A DNA stretch of 64,000 bases from Pacificimonas pallii. Lineage in GTDB: Bacteria > Pseudomonadota > Alphaproteobacteria > Sphingomonadales > Sphingomonadaceae. The notes below the pieces were generated by a model that did no database searches, was not told the origin of the DNA, and was given only the letters and a program-made list of their open reading frames with translations. Location: the NCBI RefSeq assembly GCF_019204005.1, contig NZ_JAGSPA010000002.1, positions 124,001-188,000 on the forward strand. Direction: 5' to 3'. This document shows, piece by piece, positions 52,867 through 61,717 of the stretch; the stretch's first letter is position 1, and each line of letters opens with the position of its first letter. Both the position numbers and the translations under genes were made by a program.

Positions 52867-54782
52867 GCTGCAGGGCTCCCCAGCGCCTGTCGGCGGTCCT
52901 CGCGCCGCTGCGCCGCGCGGCCATAGATGGCGAGCATCCCGCCCAGGGCGGTGATGATACCGCCAATCCAGATCAGCGCGATGAGCGGCTGCCAGTTGAG
53001 GCGAACCTGCCAGCGGCCATCGCCGTTACCCTCGCCCAGGACGGCGTAGAGATTACCATTCCAAAGCGGGGCGATGTCGGTTTCCGTGGTTTGCTGCATC
53101 GGCCGCACAAAGGCGCGACGTTCCGGACGCAGGACGAATTCCGTGCCCCCGCGGCTGATGGAGAGCGTCGACATGATGCTGGTGTAATTCGGGCCGGCGA
53201 GCGGTTCCACATTGTCCATACGCACTTTGAAATCCGCCATCCGCGCCACTTCCCCGGGGCCAATGCTGACCGTGCGCTCCAGGGAGCCGGTCGCACTGAC
53301 GGTAACACCAAGCGCCAGAATGGCAGCGCCGAGATGCGCGACTGACGTTCCAAGGGTCGAGATATCCCTGCGACCGCGCAGCATGGCGATGCTGGCGGCC
53401 GCAAGCCACGCCGCGATGCCGACGCCAGTGATGGCGAGAACTGATTTGATGCCGAACAGAACCGCAATCAGCGCTGCGGCAAGCGCTGCGATAAGCACAG
53501 GGAAGAGGCGGCGTTTCAGCTTGGACGAGTCCGTCTTCTTCCAGCGCAGAAACGGTCCGATCGCCATGAGCAGGAGAAGGGGCAGGATGAGCGGGATGAG
53601 CGCGGCTTCAAAATAGGGCGGGCCGACCGACACGCGTGCGCCGGTGATCGCTTCGACGCCGACCGGATACATGGTGCCAATGAAGACGACGCCCAATATG
53701 GCGGACAGCAGCAGGTTATTGATCACGAGTGCACCTTCACGGCTCATCAGCCGGAACCCGGCACCCGCCGTCACCGTACCGGCGCGCACGGCGTAAAGGG
53801 CCAGCGCGCCGCCCACATATATGCCGAGCAGAACCAGAAGGTAGAACCCCCGTTCCGGGTCGACTGCGAACGCGTGCACGCTGGTGAGAAGCCCGGAACG
53901 AACGATGAATGTGCCGATCATCGAAAAGCTGAACGCTGCCACGGCGAGGAGTATCGTCCAGTTCCGGAGCGCGTCGCGCTGGGCAAGAACGCTCGTCGAA
54001 TGAAATAGGGCCGTCGCGGCGAGCCACGGCATAAGGCTGGCATTCTCCACCGGATCCCAGAACCACCAGCCACCCCAGCCAAGTTCGTAATAGGCCCAGA
54101 AACTGCCAAGCGTGATGCCCGCCGTCAGGAACGCCCAGGCGGCGAGGATCCACGGTTTCACGGTGCGCGCCCATAGTGGGCCGACCTGTCTTTCGATGAG
54201 GGCGGCAACAGCAAAGGCAAAAGCGATGCTCAGCCCCACATAGCCCAGATAAAGGAGCGGCGGATGAAATGCGAGGCCCGGGTCCTGTAGCAATGGGTTG
54301 AGGCCGTTTCCTTCCGAAGGGGCGGGCGTGAGCCGTTCGAAGGGGTTCGAGCTGATGAGAAGATAGGAATAGAAACCCAGCGACAATGCCCCCGTCACCT
54401 GCATGAGCCGGACGCGGAAACGGTCCCCGAGCGCGGTCGCCCGGAACGCGGCTACCCCCGCGAAGAACGCGAGCACCGTGACCCATAGCAGCATGGACCC
54501 CTCATGGTTCGCCCAGGCACCGGTCAGCTTATAGCCGAACGGCTTCATCGTATGGCTGTTCGTGGCAACCAGTTTCACCGAAAAGTCGGAAACCGCGAAA
54601 CAATAGATCAACATCGCAAAGGCGCCGACGCACAGGAAAGCCTGAGCGGCGGCGGCGGGTACGACAAGATCGAGCGCGCGCCTGCTGTCCTGCCGCCGGA
54701 GCGTGATTTCGCCGCCGAAAAGCTGTGCGCATGCAAGCGCCGCAGCGAGCCAGAGGGCAAAATGTCCGAGTTCCGGGATCAT
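52863..54782 (-). CDS. ccmF: Cytochrome c haem lyase subunit CcmF
   Basis: A 639-residue integral membrane protein with about fourteen helices. The WWD haem-handling domain is WGGWWFWDPVENASLMPWL, and conserved periplasmic histidines are visible (for example ALFHSTSVL). With CcmH and CcmI it ligates haem to apocytochrome c. The start at 54782 begins MIPELGHFALWLAAALA, the family start. In most genomes ccmE lies directly upstream; here a plus-strand gene separates the two, so ccmF needs its own promoter in the 62-base gap at 54783-54844. Confidence 0.96.
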   Translation of the reverse strand: MIPELGHFALWLAAALACAQLFGGEITLRRQDSRRALDLVVPAAAAQAFLCVGAFAMLIYCFAVSDFSVKLVATNSHTMKPFGYKLTGAWANHEGSMLLWVTVLAFFAGVAAFRATALGDRFRVRLMQVTGALSLGFYSYLLISSNPFERLTPAPSEGNGLNPLLQDPGLAFHPPLLYLGYVGLSIAFAFAVAALIERQVGPLWARTVKPWILAAWAFLTAGITLGSFWAYYELGWGGWWFWDPVENASLMPWLAATALFHSTSVLAQRDALRNWTILLAVAAFSFSMIGTFIVRSGLLTSVHAFAVDPERGFYLLVLLGIYVGGALALYAVRAGTVTAGAGFRLMSREGALVINNLLLSAILGVVFIGTMYPVGVEAITGARVSVGPPYFEAALIPLILPLLLLMAIGPFLRWKKTDSSKLKRRLFPVLIAALAAALIAVLFGIKSVLAITGVGIAAWLAAASIAMLRGRRDISTLGTSVAHLGAAILALGVTVSATGSLERTVSIGPGEVARMADFKVRMDNVEPLAGPNYTSIMSTLSISRGGTEFVLRPERRAFVRPMQQTTETDIAPLWNGNLYAVLGEGNGDGRWQVRLNWQPLIALIWIGGIITALGGMLAIYGRAAQRREDRRQALGSPAA

Positions 54783-54844
54783 CGCGGGTTCGCTTAACAG
54801 GGGTTTCTGTTAATGTGCAGCGGAAAGCGAAAGGGAGAGACAAT

Positions 54845-55240
54845 ATGGCCGAGGGAGGCTGTCACTGCGGCGCGGTTCGCTACCGGATCACCGGAATTCC
54901 GCTTACCAGTGTGATCTGCAACTGCCTGACATGCCGGAAAACGTCAGGTGCCCAGAACGTGGCCTACTTCATGGTGACGCAGGATGCGTTCCGCCTTATC
55001 AAGGGGCGGTCAAGGCGATATGCTTCCTCCGAAGGTGTGTCGCGGCGTTTTTGCGAGAATTGCGGCACCACGCTAACGTTCGAGGCGGACTATCTGGAAG
55101 GTCTGATCGACGTCACGCTCGCGTCGCTGGATGATCCGCAGGCCTATCCGCCCAAGGCCCATATCAACGATCGCGACGCGATCGGCTGGAGCCGGCATCA
55201 GGACGGACTGCCACGCTTCAAAGCGTTTCCGCCAAGATAA
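54845..55240 (+). CDS. GFA/CENP-V family zinc protein, inserted against the ccm operon
   Basis: A 131-residue protein of the GFA (glutathione-dependent formaldehyde-activating-like, CENP-V) family. Its zinc-binding cysteines are GGCHCGAVRY, ICNCLTCRKTSG and RRFCENCGTTL, all intact. Members of this family are small zinc-binding enzymes or binding proteins; formaldehyde activation is doubted for most. GGGAGA lies about 6 bases before the ATG. It runs opposite to the ccm genes, divergent from ccmF and ending 5 bases before the ccmE stop. Codon use looks like its neighbours, so I see no sign of recent transfer. Confidence 0.9.
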   Translation: MAEGGCHCGAVRYRITGIPLTSVICNCLTCRKTSGAQNVAYFMVTQDAFRLIKGRSRRYASSEGVSRRFCENCGTTLTFEADYLEGLIDVTLASLDDPQAYPPKAHINDRDAIGWSRHQDGLPRFKAFPPR

Positions 55241-55245
55241 TCAAT

Positions 55246-55695
55246 CTAGAGGACGGGGCGCGCCTTCGCCTCGGCTTCTGCCTTTGCGAGCGCATCGGCA
55301 ACTTCGGGCGGCATGTAGTTCTCATCATGTTTCGCGAGCAGGCTGTCCGCCGCGAAGGTTCCGTCGGGGTCCATGCTGCCATCGGCGATGACACCCTGTC
55401 CTTCGCGAAACAGGTCCGGCACCAGCCCCGCGTAACGGACCGGTATGGCTTCCAGCCGGTCGGTCACGCGAAAGTGGATCGTGATGCCATCGGGCTGTCT
55501 CTCGACGCTGCCTTCCTCGACAAGACCGCCAAGGCGAATGGCCTGTCCGGGCGTGACATTGGCGGCGGCGAGGTCCGCCGGCGCATAAAAAAAGGATGCA
55601 CCCGCTTTCATCGCGGGCATGGCGAGGAGCACGGCTACGATCAACGCGGTGACCGCGGCTCCGGCGAGCGCCAGTCTTTGATGCTTGGGTTTCAT
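55246..55695 (-). CDS. ccmE: Cytochrome c maturation haem chaperone CcmE
   Basis: A 149-residue periplasmic haem chaperone: N-terminal anchor (8-28), OB-fold with IRLGGLVEEGSVER, and the covalent haem-binding histidine with its downstream tyrosine in LLAKHDENYMPPE (H at about 122, Y at about 126). The ATG overlaps the ccmD stop. It receives haem from CcmC and passes it to CcmF. The downstream partner ccmF is separated by the GFA gene. Confidence 0.95.
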   Translation of the reverse strand: MKPKHQRLALAGAAVTALIVAVLLAMPAMKAGASFFYAPADLAAANVTPGQAIRLGGLVEEGSVERQPDGITIHFRVTDRLEAIPVRYAGLVPDLFREGQGVIADGSMDPDGTFAADSLLAKHDENYMPPEVADALAKAEAEAKARPVL

Positions 55696-55799
55696 TTTTC
55701 GGAATTCCGCATGGTTATAAACGCCCAGACGAGAAGGCCGCCAACGCCGATAAACGTCACAAGATACGCGGCAATGACAAAGTCTGTCTGGCTGGTCAT
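55692..55799 (-). CDS. ccmD: Haem exporter small protein CcmD
   Basis: A 35-residue single-helix membrane protein (MTSQTDFVIAAYLVTFIGVG as its start). It is too short to be recognised by itself, but its position between ccmC and ccmE, with four-base ATGA overlaps on both sides, identifies it. CcmD helps release haem-loaded CcmE from CcmC. Confidence 0.88.
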   Translation of the reverse strand: MTSQTDFVIAAYLVTFIGVGGLLVWAFITMRNSEK

Positions 55800-56515
55800 G
55801 CCGTCTGCGCCAGTCGCGCCGCGCGCGCGGATCGTTTTCGTGCGGCGATCAACGCCCGCATGCGCATCAAGGTCGCGGCGGCCATCAGGAAGGAGAAGCC
55901 GGCCGCGCTCGCAAGGAGCGGCCATAGCATTGCCTGGTCGATGCTGGACCCCTCAAGCGTGATGCTGGCGGGCTGATGCAACGTGTTCCACCACTCCACG
56001 CTGAATTTTATGATGGGCAGATTGACGAGGCCGAACAGCGCCAGCACCGACGCCATCTTCGCGCCGCGGGCCGGATCATCATAGCCGCGCGCCAAAGCGA
56101 TGATGCCGAGATACAGGAAAAACAGAACCAGCACGGACGTCAGGCGTCCATCCCACACCCAATATGTCCCCCATGTCGGGCGTCCCCATAGCGATCCGGT
56201 GAGCAGGCATAGCGCTGAGAAGACGGCGCCAATGGGTGCGAGCGCGACGAGTGCCACCTCCGCCAGGGGATGTTTCCAGACCAGCGCGGCAAAGGCGGCG
56301 ACGCCGCACGACAGATATCCCGCCATGGAAAGCCATGCCATAGGCACGTGAATGTAGATGATCCGAACGCTTTCGCCCTGAAGATAATCCGGCGGAGCCC
56401 GGAACAGCCCCCACCAGAGCCCGCCTGCGACAAGGACCAGGCCGCCGAGGAGAGTCCACATCGTGATTGGTTGTGCGATTTCCAGGAATCGCTTCGGGTT
56501 GGCGTAACGGTGCAT
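55796..56515 (-). CDS. ccmC: Haem transporter/handling protein CcmC
   Basis: A 239-residue, six-helix membrane protein with the WWD-type motif TWGTYWVWDGRLTS, and conserved histidines (HVPMAWLS and WWNTLHQPAS) that bind haem. It loads haem onto CcmE. It is the first gene of the group here; ccmA and ccmB, often directly upstream, are absent, and a divergent chemoreceptor-like gene takes that place. The 111-base gap must hold promoters for both directions. Confidence 0.94.
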   Translation of the reverse strand: MHRYANPKRFLEIAQPITMWTLLGGLVLVAGGLWWGLFRAPPDYLQGESVRIIYIHVPMAWLSMAGYLSCGVAAFAALVWKHPLAEVALVALAPIGAVFSALCLLTGSLWGRPTWGTYWVWDGRLTSVLVLFFLYLGIIALARGYDDPARGAKMASVLALFGLVNLPIIKFSVEWWNTLHQPASITLEGSSIDQAMLWPLLASAAGFSFLMAAATLMRMRALIAARKRSARAARLAQTA

Positions 56516-56626
56516 ATCACTTCGGAAATAGCATCGCCGGACGCGATTGCCAGCCTTGAAGGTGGTTTTGTCTATCTCCGACCGCTCTTACGCGTGTGTT
56601 AACCAAAGGCGGCATAGATATCAGAT

Positions 56627-58792
56627 ATGCTGAGTCGCCTGACCCTTCGCCAGAGAGTTGCGCTCGTCGCGGCGATACCGCTTCTGGCCTGTTTTCTGTT
56701 CGGCGTCCAGAATGCCTCCAGAATGTACGATCAATATGTCACCCTGGATGACGCCGAGCAGATCGTCGGTATCAGTCCCCTGATCGGAAAATGGGTTTAT
56801 GGCCTGCAGCGCGAACGGGATCTTTCGGCGACATTGGCCGCTGGCGACGGAGAGCCTGACGCATATCTGATGGGCGAGCTTGCGAAACAAAAGCCGCTCA
56901 CCGACGCTGCGGCGCTTGCGTTGCGAGAAGGCGTTGAGGATTTCAGATTTGGAAACGGTTCGTCACCGCTGTTTCGGAACGCATTGCTGGGCTCGTCGTC
57001 GCAGGACGAATATCGCAAGGCGCGCGTAAGCCTGGACGAAAGCCTTAAAAAAATATCCGAATTTGCGGGAAGAATGACGGAATTGCGTCCCGTTGCCACG
57101 GCCGCCAAAACAGATAGTCAGGCGGTGTTCGACGCTTATCAGGTGCCAATAGCGGAGAGCTACAAGGTGCTGCATGCCATGTACCTCACCACGAAGGACC
57201 CCGTGCTGACGCGCAAGGTCATGCGCCTGTCAGCTCTTGTCTATGCGCGGAACCGGGCATCGATGGAGCGCGGTATGGGCGCGGCGATTATCGCCAGGCA
57301 GAAGTTCGGCGAAAAAGAGCTGGTCAGTTTCTTTCGGCTTCGCGGGCAACAAGGTGCTCTTTTCGGGATTGCCGATTGGGGCGACCCGACAGTTCGGCCG
57401 GTGCGCGAGCGAACCGACATCGATACCGACAATGGTTTGTCTTTGCTTCGGCGGGAACTCTATTCCAAAGCTGGCCGACTTTCCGACCTTTCATTCGATG
57501 AGGTCGAATGGTTCAAGGCTGCGACCAGAAGGGTCGAACTTCTCGACAGTGTCAAGAATGAACAGGTCATGGATTTGCGGGGATATGTCGCCAATGAACA
57601 GCGGGCACTGCGCATTTCGCTGTTCATTCAATCAATATTTCTCCTTTGTTTTCTGGGGCTGGTCATCTCTACCATACGTATGGTCGTGGCCAGCATCTGG
57701 CGCGCCCTTGAAAGCGTGGAAGCAAAACTGGGTGCCATGGCGGAAGGTGATTTGAGCAGTGCGCCTTCTGATGAAGTCAGCAAGGATTTCGCGGCACTCG
57801 ACAAGGCCCTGGACAAATTGCGGGACGCCGAACATGCACGCCGCGCAGCGGAAGCCGAAATGCAGCGGTTGAATGAACTGTCCAAAATCGCGCGCAATGG
57901 TGAGCGTGACCGTGCGCTTGCGGAGGCGGATGCGGAACGAAGCCGCGCGGAGAAAATGGAAGCGGAGATTTCCAATTTCGAGCGGGGCGCCAACGACCTT
58001 TTGCGAGGGTTGCAGGACGCCGCCGACGGTCTTGAAAGCGCTGCAAGAGAGCTGGATGAGATGGCTGGTGTCGCGAAACGGGAAGCCAGCGTCGCGCATG
58101 GTGCCTCGGACGACGCGGGCAGCCATGTCGTTGCGGTTTCCAAGGTCTCCGACGGGCTGGCTGAATCGCTGTCCGCCATACGCATGGCGATAAACGATAC
58201 CAGCACCCGCGCCTTCGAAGCCGCCACGAGCGCGCGGGCGACGCGCGAAGATGCGCGCGCGCTGGCTGAACTATCCGGCCGTATCGATATCGTCGTGTCC
58301 GTTATCGACGACATCTCGACGAAGACCAATTTTCTTGCGCTGAATGCGACGATGGCGGCCGCCGCGGCCGGCGCGACACATAATGGCTTTGGTGTAATTG
58401 CGAATGAACTGAAGGCATTGACCAGGCAGACGGCCAGTCGTGCAGGTGAGATCGGCGAACTGGTCAAGTCCACGCGTGAACTGTCCGAGGCCGTTTCGGA
58501 TCGCATGTCAGTTCTTGAGGGGATGGCGCAGACCAATTCGGGCGGGACGGCGACACTGGCGCAGACCATTGCCGTTCATGCCGAGGCCGCCGAGGAAATG
58601 AACGTGGCGATGCGGGCAGCGGCGGGGTCCAGCAAGGCGGCATCGGGCGCGGTCGAACGGGTGGCGGAGGTCGCGAGCGACGCCCATGATATGAGCGCGG
58701 ACCTGCTGCAGGCGGCGAGCAGGGTCGCAACCACGGGCGTCGAATTCCGCCGTATCTATGAGCGATTTGCGCAGAGCATGCGCGCGATCTAG
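56627..58792 (+). CDS. Chemoreceptor-like protein with NIT sensor domain and degenerate signalling tip
   Basis: A 721-residue membrane protein: helix 1 (about 10-30), a periplasmic nitrate/nitrite-sensing (NIT)-like helical domain (about 50-320) with WVYGLQRERDLSATLAAG, helix 2 (about 328-350), a HAMP-like linker, a long coiled coil, and a methyl-accepting signalling region near 560-620 with TNFLALNAT. The tip is degenerate: the residues that correspond to Tsr E385, R388 and E391 are all alanine in NATMAAAAAGA, though the hairpin frame and GFGVIANELKAL are kept. No che gene is nearby. It may signal through something other than a standard CheA/CheW array. Confidence 0.85.
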   Translation: MLSRLTLRQRVALVAAIPLLACFLFGVQNASRMYDQYVTLDDAEQIVGISPLIGKWVYGLQRERDLSATLAAGDGEPDAYLMGELAKQKPLTDAAALALREGVEDFRFGNGSSPLFRNALLGSSSQDEYRKARVSLDESLKKISEFAGRMTELRPVATAAKTDSQAVFDAYQVPIAESYKVLHAMYLTTKDPVLTRKVMRLSALVYARNRASMERGMGAAIIARQKFGEKELVSFFRLRGQQGALFGIADWGDPTVRPVRERTDIDTDNGLSLLRRELYSKAGRLSDLSFDEVEWFKAATRRVELLDSVKNEQVMDLRGYVANEQRALRISLFIQSIFLLCFLGLVISTIRMVVASIWRALESVEAKLGAMAEGDLSSAPSDEVSKDFAALDKALDKLRDAEHARRAAEAEMQRLNELSKIARNGERDRALAEADAERSRAEKMEAEISNFERGANDLLRGLQDAADGLESAARELDEMAGVAKREASVAHGASDDAGSHVVAVSKVSDGLAESLSAIRMAINDTSTRAFEAATSARATREDARALAELSGRIDIVVSVIDDISTKTNFLALNATMAAAAAGATHNGFGVIANELKALTRQTASRAGEIGELVKSTRELSEAVSDRMSVLEGMAQTNSGGTATLAQTIAVHAEAAEEMNVAMRAAAGSSKAASGAVERVAEVASDAHDMSADLLQAASRVATTGVEFRRIYERFAQSMRAI

Positions 58793-58913
58793 CGTCATAT
58801 GGGGCTGCTCCTGCGGCACCTGGCGTTACATATGGGACGTTTTGGACTGGAACATCGGTGGCCGACCCGGCATTGATAAGACATTCAATCACATCTCGCG
58901 GGAATATTGCCAC

Positions 58914-61112
58914 ATGATACATCGCCTTTTTCGCACGCAGCTTGTTGCCGGTGCCAGCCTGATCGCGCTCGCCTCCTGTGCCACGACAAATGCCACGACG
59001 GAAACCGCCACGTCGCAAAGTTCCGCGAGCGAGACAAAAGCAGAGTTCAATATGACAGAAGCGCATGACGTCCTGATTGCCGAATGGTCTGGTCCTGAAG
59101 GAGGTTTGCCTCCGTTTGATCGCGTTGATCCGTCCAGCCCGGCCGATCTGGAAAAGGCTCTGGAGGAAGGCATCGCCCGGCAGATGGCCGATATTGATGC
59201 AATCGCGGCCGATCCCGCTGCGCCTACTTTTGCCAATGTCTTCGTCCCGCTGGAAAAATCGGGCGCGGAACTCGGGCGCGTCGGAACGCTGTACGGCGTC
59301 ATGGTCAGCAATATGAAGACGCCGGAAATTCAGGGAATTTCCGAGCGTATCAGCCCCAAATTCGCAGCGTTGAGCAACGCGTATAATTTCAACGATGCGC
59401 TCTTCGCCCGCGTCAAGGCAGTCTACGATGCGCGCATGAGCAGCGGCCTTGATGCCGAGCAGATCCGTCTGGTCGAAAAAACCTATGATAATTTCGTACA
59501 GTCCGGCGCCGCGCTCGCGGACGAGCCGCAGGCCCGCGTCGGCGAGATCAACAAGCAGCTTGCCACGCTGAACAATGATTTCTCGAACCGGGTCGTTGCC
59601 GATGAGAGCAAGTTCATTTCCGTGAGCGCCGAGGCGGTATCGTCGCTTCCGGCGTCGTTGCAGGCGAGCTTTGCCGCCGCGGCAACGGAAAATGGGATGA
59701 CCGGATATGCCGTCGCGAATACGCGTTCATCCGTCGATCCGTTTCTGACATTCTCCGATGACCGCGATGCGCGTGAAACCGTTTGGCGGGCCTTCGTCAA
59801 TCGCGGAGACAATGGCGATGAGAATGACACGAATGCGCTGATTGGCGAGATCGTGAAGCTGCGCGCCGAACGCGCCAAGCTGCTCGGTTTTGAGAGCCAC
59901 GCGCATTACCGTATGGCCGACACGATGGCGAAAACGCCGGACCGGGCCATGGACCTGATGATGCGCGTCTGGAAGCCCGCCGTCGCCCGTGTGAAGGAAG
60001 AGGTCGCCGACATGCAGGCGCTCGCGGACAAGGAAGGCGCGGGCATCACGATAGAGCCCTGGGATTATCGCTATTATGCCGAGAAGGTCCGCAAGGATCG
60101 CTATGCGCTCGACCAGAACGAATTCAAAAATTATCTTGAACTCAACAATCTGATCGATGCGTCATATTACATGGCGGACCGGCTTTACGGCTTTCAGTTT
60201 AAAGAAGTCACCGGCACGGTGCCGACGTTCCATCCGGACGTGCGCGTCTACCATGTGACGAACAAGGACGGCAGCCACGCGGGGTATCTCTATCGTGACG
60301 ATTTCGCGCGACTGGGCAAGCGTTCGGGCGCATGGCAGTCGACCTATCGGGCGCAGGAGAATATCGGCGGCGACAAGGTGCACCCGATTGTCTCAAACAA
60401 CAATAATTTCACCAAGGGTGCCGGCGATGCGCCCACACTCATCAGCCTGGATGATGCGGAAACGCTGTTCCATGAATTTGGCCATGCCCTGCATGCGCTG
60501 TCCAACAACGTCACATATTCAGGCCTTGGCGGTACGCCGCGCGATTTTGTGGAATTCCCAAGTCAGGTGCACGAAAACTGGCTGCTGACGCCGGAAATCC
60601 TCGATAAATATGCGCTTCATTACAAAACCGGCGAGCGCATGCCGCAGGAACTCATTGACAAGCTGAACGCGGCGCGAACATTCAATCAGGGGTTTGCGAC
60701 AGTTGAATATCTGTCGGACGCGATCATCGACATGCAGCTGCATATGAATCCGAATCCGCCAGCGGATTTCGATTCAGACAGGTTTGAGCGGGAAGCTCTG
60801 GCCGCGCTTGGCATGCCGGACGAGATTGTGCTGCGTCACCGCCTGCCACACTTCAACCATCTGTTCTCTTCCGACGCCTATTCAGCGGGTTATTACAGCT
60901 ATTTGTGGTCGGATGTCATGGCATCGGATGCCTGGGCCGCATTTGAGGAAGCGGGTAGTCCCTGGGATCCGGCGACGGCGAAAAAGTTTCAGGATATCAT
61001 ATTGGCGACGGGCGATGCGATCCCGCGCGACGAAGCCTACAGGCAATTCCGCGGCCGTGATCCAGAGGTCGAGGCCCTGCTGAAGAACCGCGGTTTCCCG
61101 ACCGGCGAATAA
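58914..61112 (+). CDS. M3 family metallopeptidase (dipeptidyl carboxypeptidase-like lipoprotein)
   Basis: A 732-residue zinc peptidase. A lipoprotein signal ends in ASLIALASCATT (Cys at about 22), so it is probably anchored in the periplasm. The M3 active site HEFGH is at residues 520-524, with downstream ENWLL, and HRLPHFNHLF and SAGYYSYLWSDVM typical of Dcp/oligopeptidase A. It degrades small peptides. The open frame extends 52 codons upstream, but ATG 58914 starts the signal peptide, with GGGA about 10 bases upstream. It is followed by a convergent gene and a shared hairpin. Confidence 0.93.
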   Translation: MIHRLFRTQLVAGASLIALASCATTNATTETATSQSSASETKAEFNMTEAHDVLIAEWSGPEGGLPPFDRVDPSSPADLEKALEEGIARQMADIDAIAADPAAPTFANVFVPLEKSGAELGRVGTLYGVMVSNMKTPEIQGISERISPKFAALSNAYNFNDALFARVKAVYDARMSSGLDAEQIRLVEKTYDNFVQSGAALADEPQARVGEINKQLATLNNDFSNRVVADESKFISVSAEAVSSLPASLQASFAAAATENGMTGYAVANTRSSVDPFLTFSDDRDARETVWRAFVNRGDNGDENDTNALIGEIVKLRAERAKLLGFESHAHYRMADTMAKTPDRAMDLMMRVWKPAVARVKEEVADMQALADKEGAGITIEPWDYRYYAEKVRKDRYALDQNEFKNYLELNNLIDASYYMADRLYGFQFKEVTGTVPTFHPDVRVYHVTNKDGSHAGYLYRDDFARLGKRSGAWQSTYRAQENIGGDKVHPIVSNNNNFTKGAGDAPTLISLDDAETLFHEFGHALHALSNNVTYSGLGGTPRDFVEFPSQVHENWLLTPEILDKYALHYKTGERMPQELIDKLNAARTFNQGFATVEYLSDAIIDMQLHMNPNPPADFDSDRFEREALAALGMPDEIVLRHRLPHFNHLFSSDAYSAGYYSYLWSDVMASDAWAAFEEAGSPWDPATAKKFQDIILATGDAIPRDEAYRQFRGRDPEVEALLKNRGFPTGE

Positions 61113-61122
61113 GATGATTGCC

Positions 61123-61156
61123 TTGGCCCGTTCTTTCTAGAGGAAGGACGGGCCGA
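61123..61156. terminator. Strong bidirectional hairpin overlapping the thpR 3' end
   Basis: Positions 61123-61137 pair with 61142-61156 over 15 base pairs (three of them G-U) around the loop TAGA. It lies 11 bases past the M3 peptidase stop and runs into the last codons and the stop of the convergent thpR. It can end both transcripts. Confidence 0.55.
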
Positions 61157-61700
61157 AGAGGCTTTCCTGCGCGAACGGATAGCGTTCGACGATGGTATAT
61201 TCCGCACCGGCGCTGGTCAGCCTGCTCTCATAAAGACAGAATTCGTCGGCGGTGTAAGTCGGGATTTTCAGATCGCCGTGCCGCACCATGAAATCGTCCA
61301 GCGGCCCGCTTCCCGATGAGAAGCGCGCGAGCGTGATGTGGGGCAGGAATGCGCGCGTCTCACCCGGTATTCCGATCCGCAGCAGCGCGCGGTCCACTTT
61401 CCTGTGCAATCGCGTCGCGTCTTGTGGCGGCGACACGCGCGCCCATAGCTGGTTCGGACGGCCGCGGCGGTCAAAGAGGCCGACCCCTGCAATTCCTATC
61501 GCCACTGATCGCGTCCGGACACCGGCCAGCGCCTCGGCGATATCGTCCGCTTCCCTGAAGGAGCGCTCACCCAGAAAGCGCAGGGTAAGATGCAACTGGT
61601 CTTCGCTTTGCCAGCGTGCGCCAATAATCCCGCCCATGGCTTCCATGAGCGCGTCCTTGACGTCGAACGGGGGATCTATGCCGACAAACAGGCGGTGCAT
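61137..61700 (-). CDS. thpR: RNA 2',3'-cyclic phosphodiesterase (2H family, ThpR)
   Basis: A 187-residue 2H phosphoesterase with both catalytic HxT motifs, LHLTLRFLG near residue 40 and PHITLARF near 125. It opens 2',3'-cyclic phosphates on RNA and was first described as a 2'-5' RNA ligase. FVGIDPPFDVKDAL at the start matches the family. It is convergent with the M3 gene and 17 bases after tesA on the same strand. Confidence 0.92.
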   Translation of the reverse strand: MHRLFVGIDPPFDVKDALMEAMGGIIGARWQSEDQLHLTLRFLGERSFREADDIAEALAGVRTRSVAIGIAGVGLFDRRGRPNQLWARVSPPQDATRLHRKVDRALLRIGIPGETRAFLPHITLARFSSGSGPLDDFMVRHGDLKIPTYTADEFCLYESRLTSAGAEYTIVERYPFAQESLFGPSFL

Positions 61701-61717
61701 CGCGTCTGCCTAGTCGC

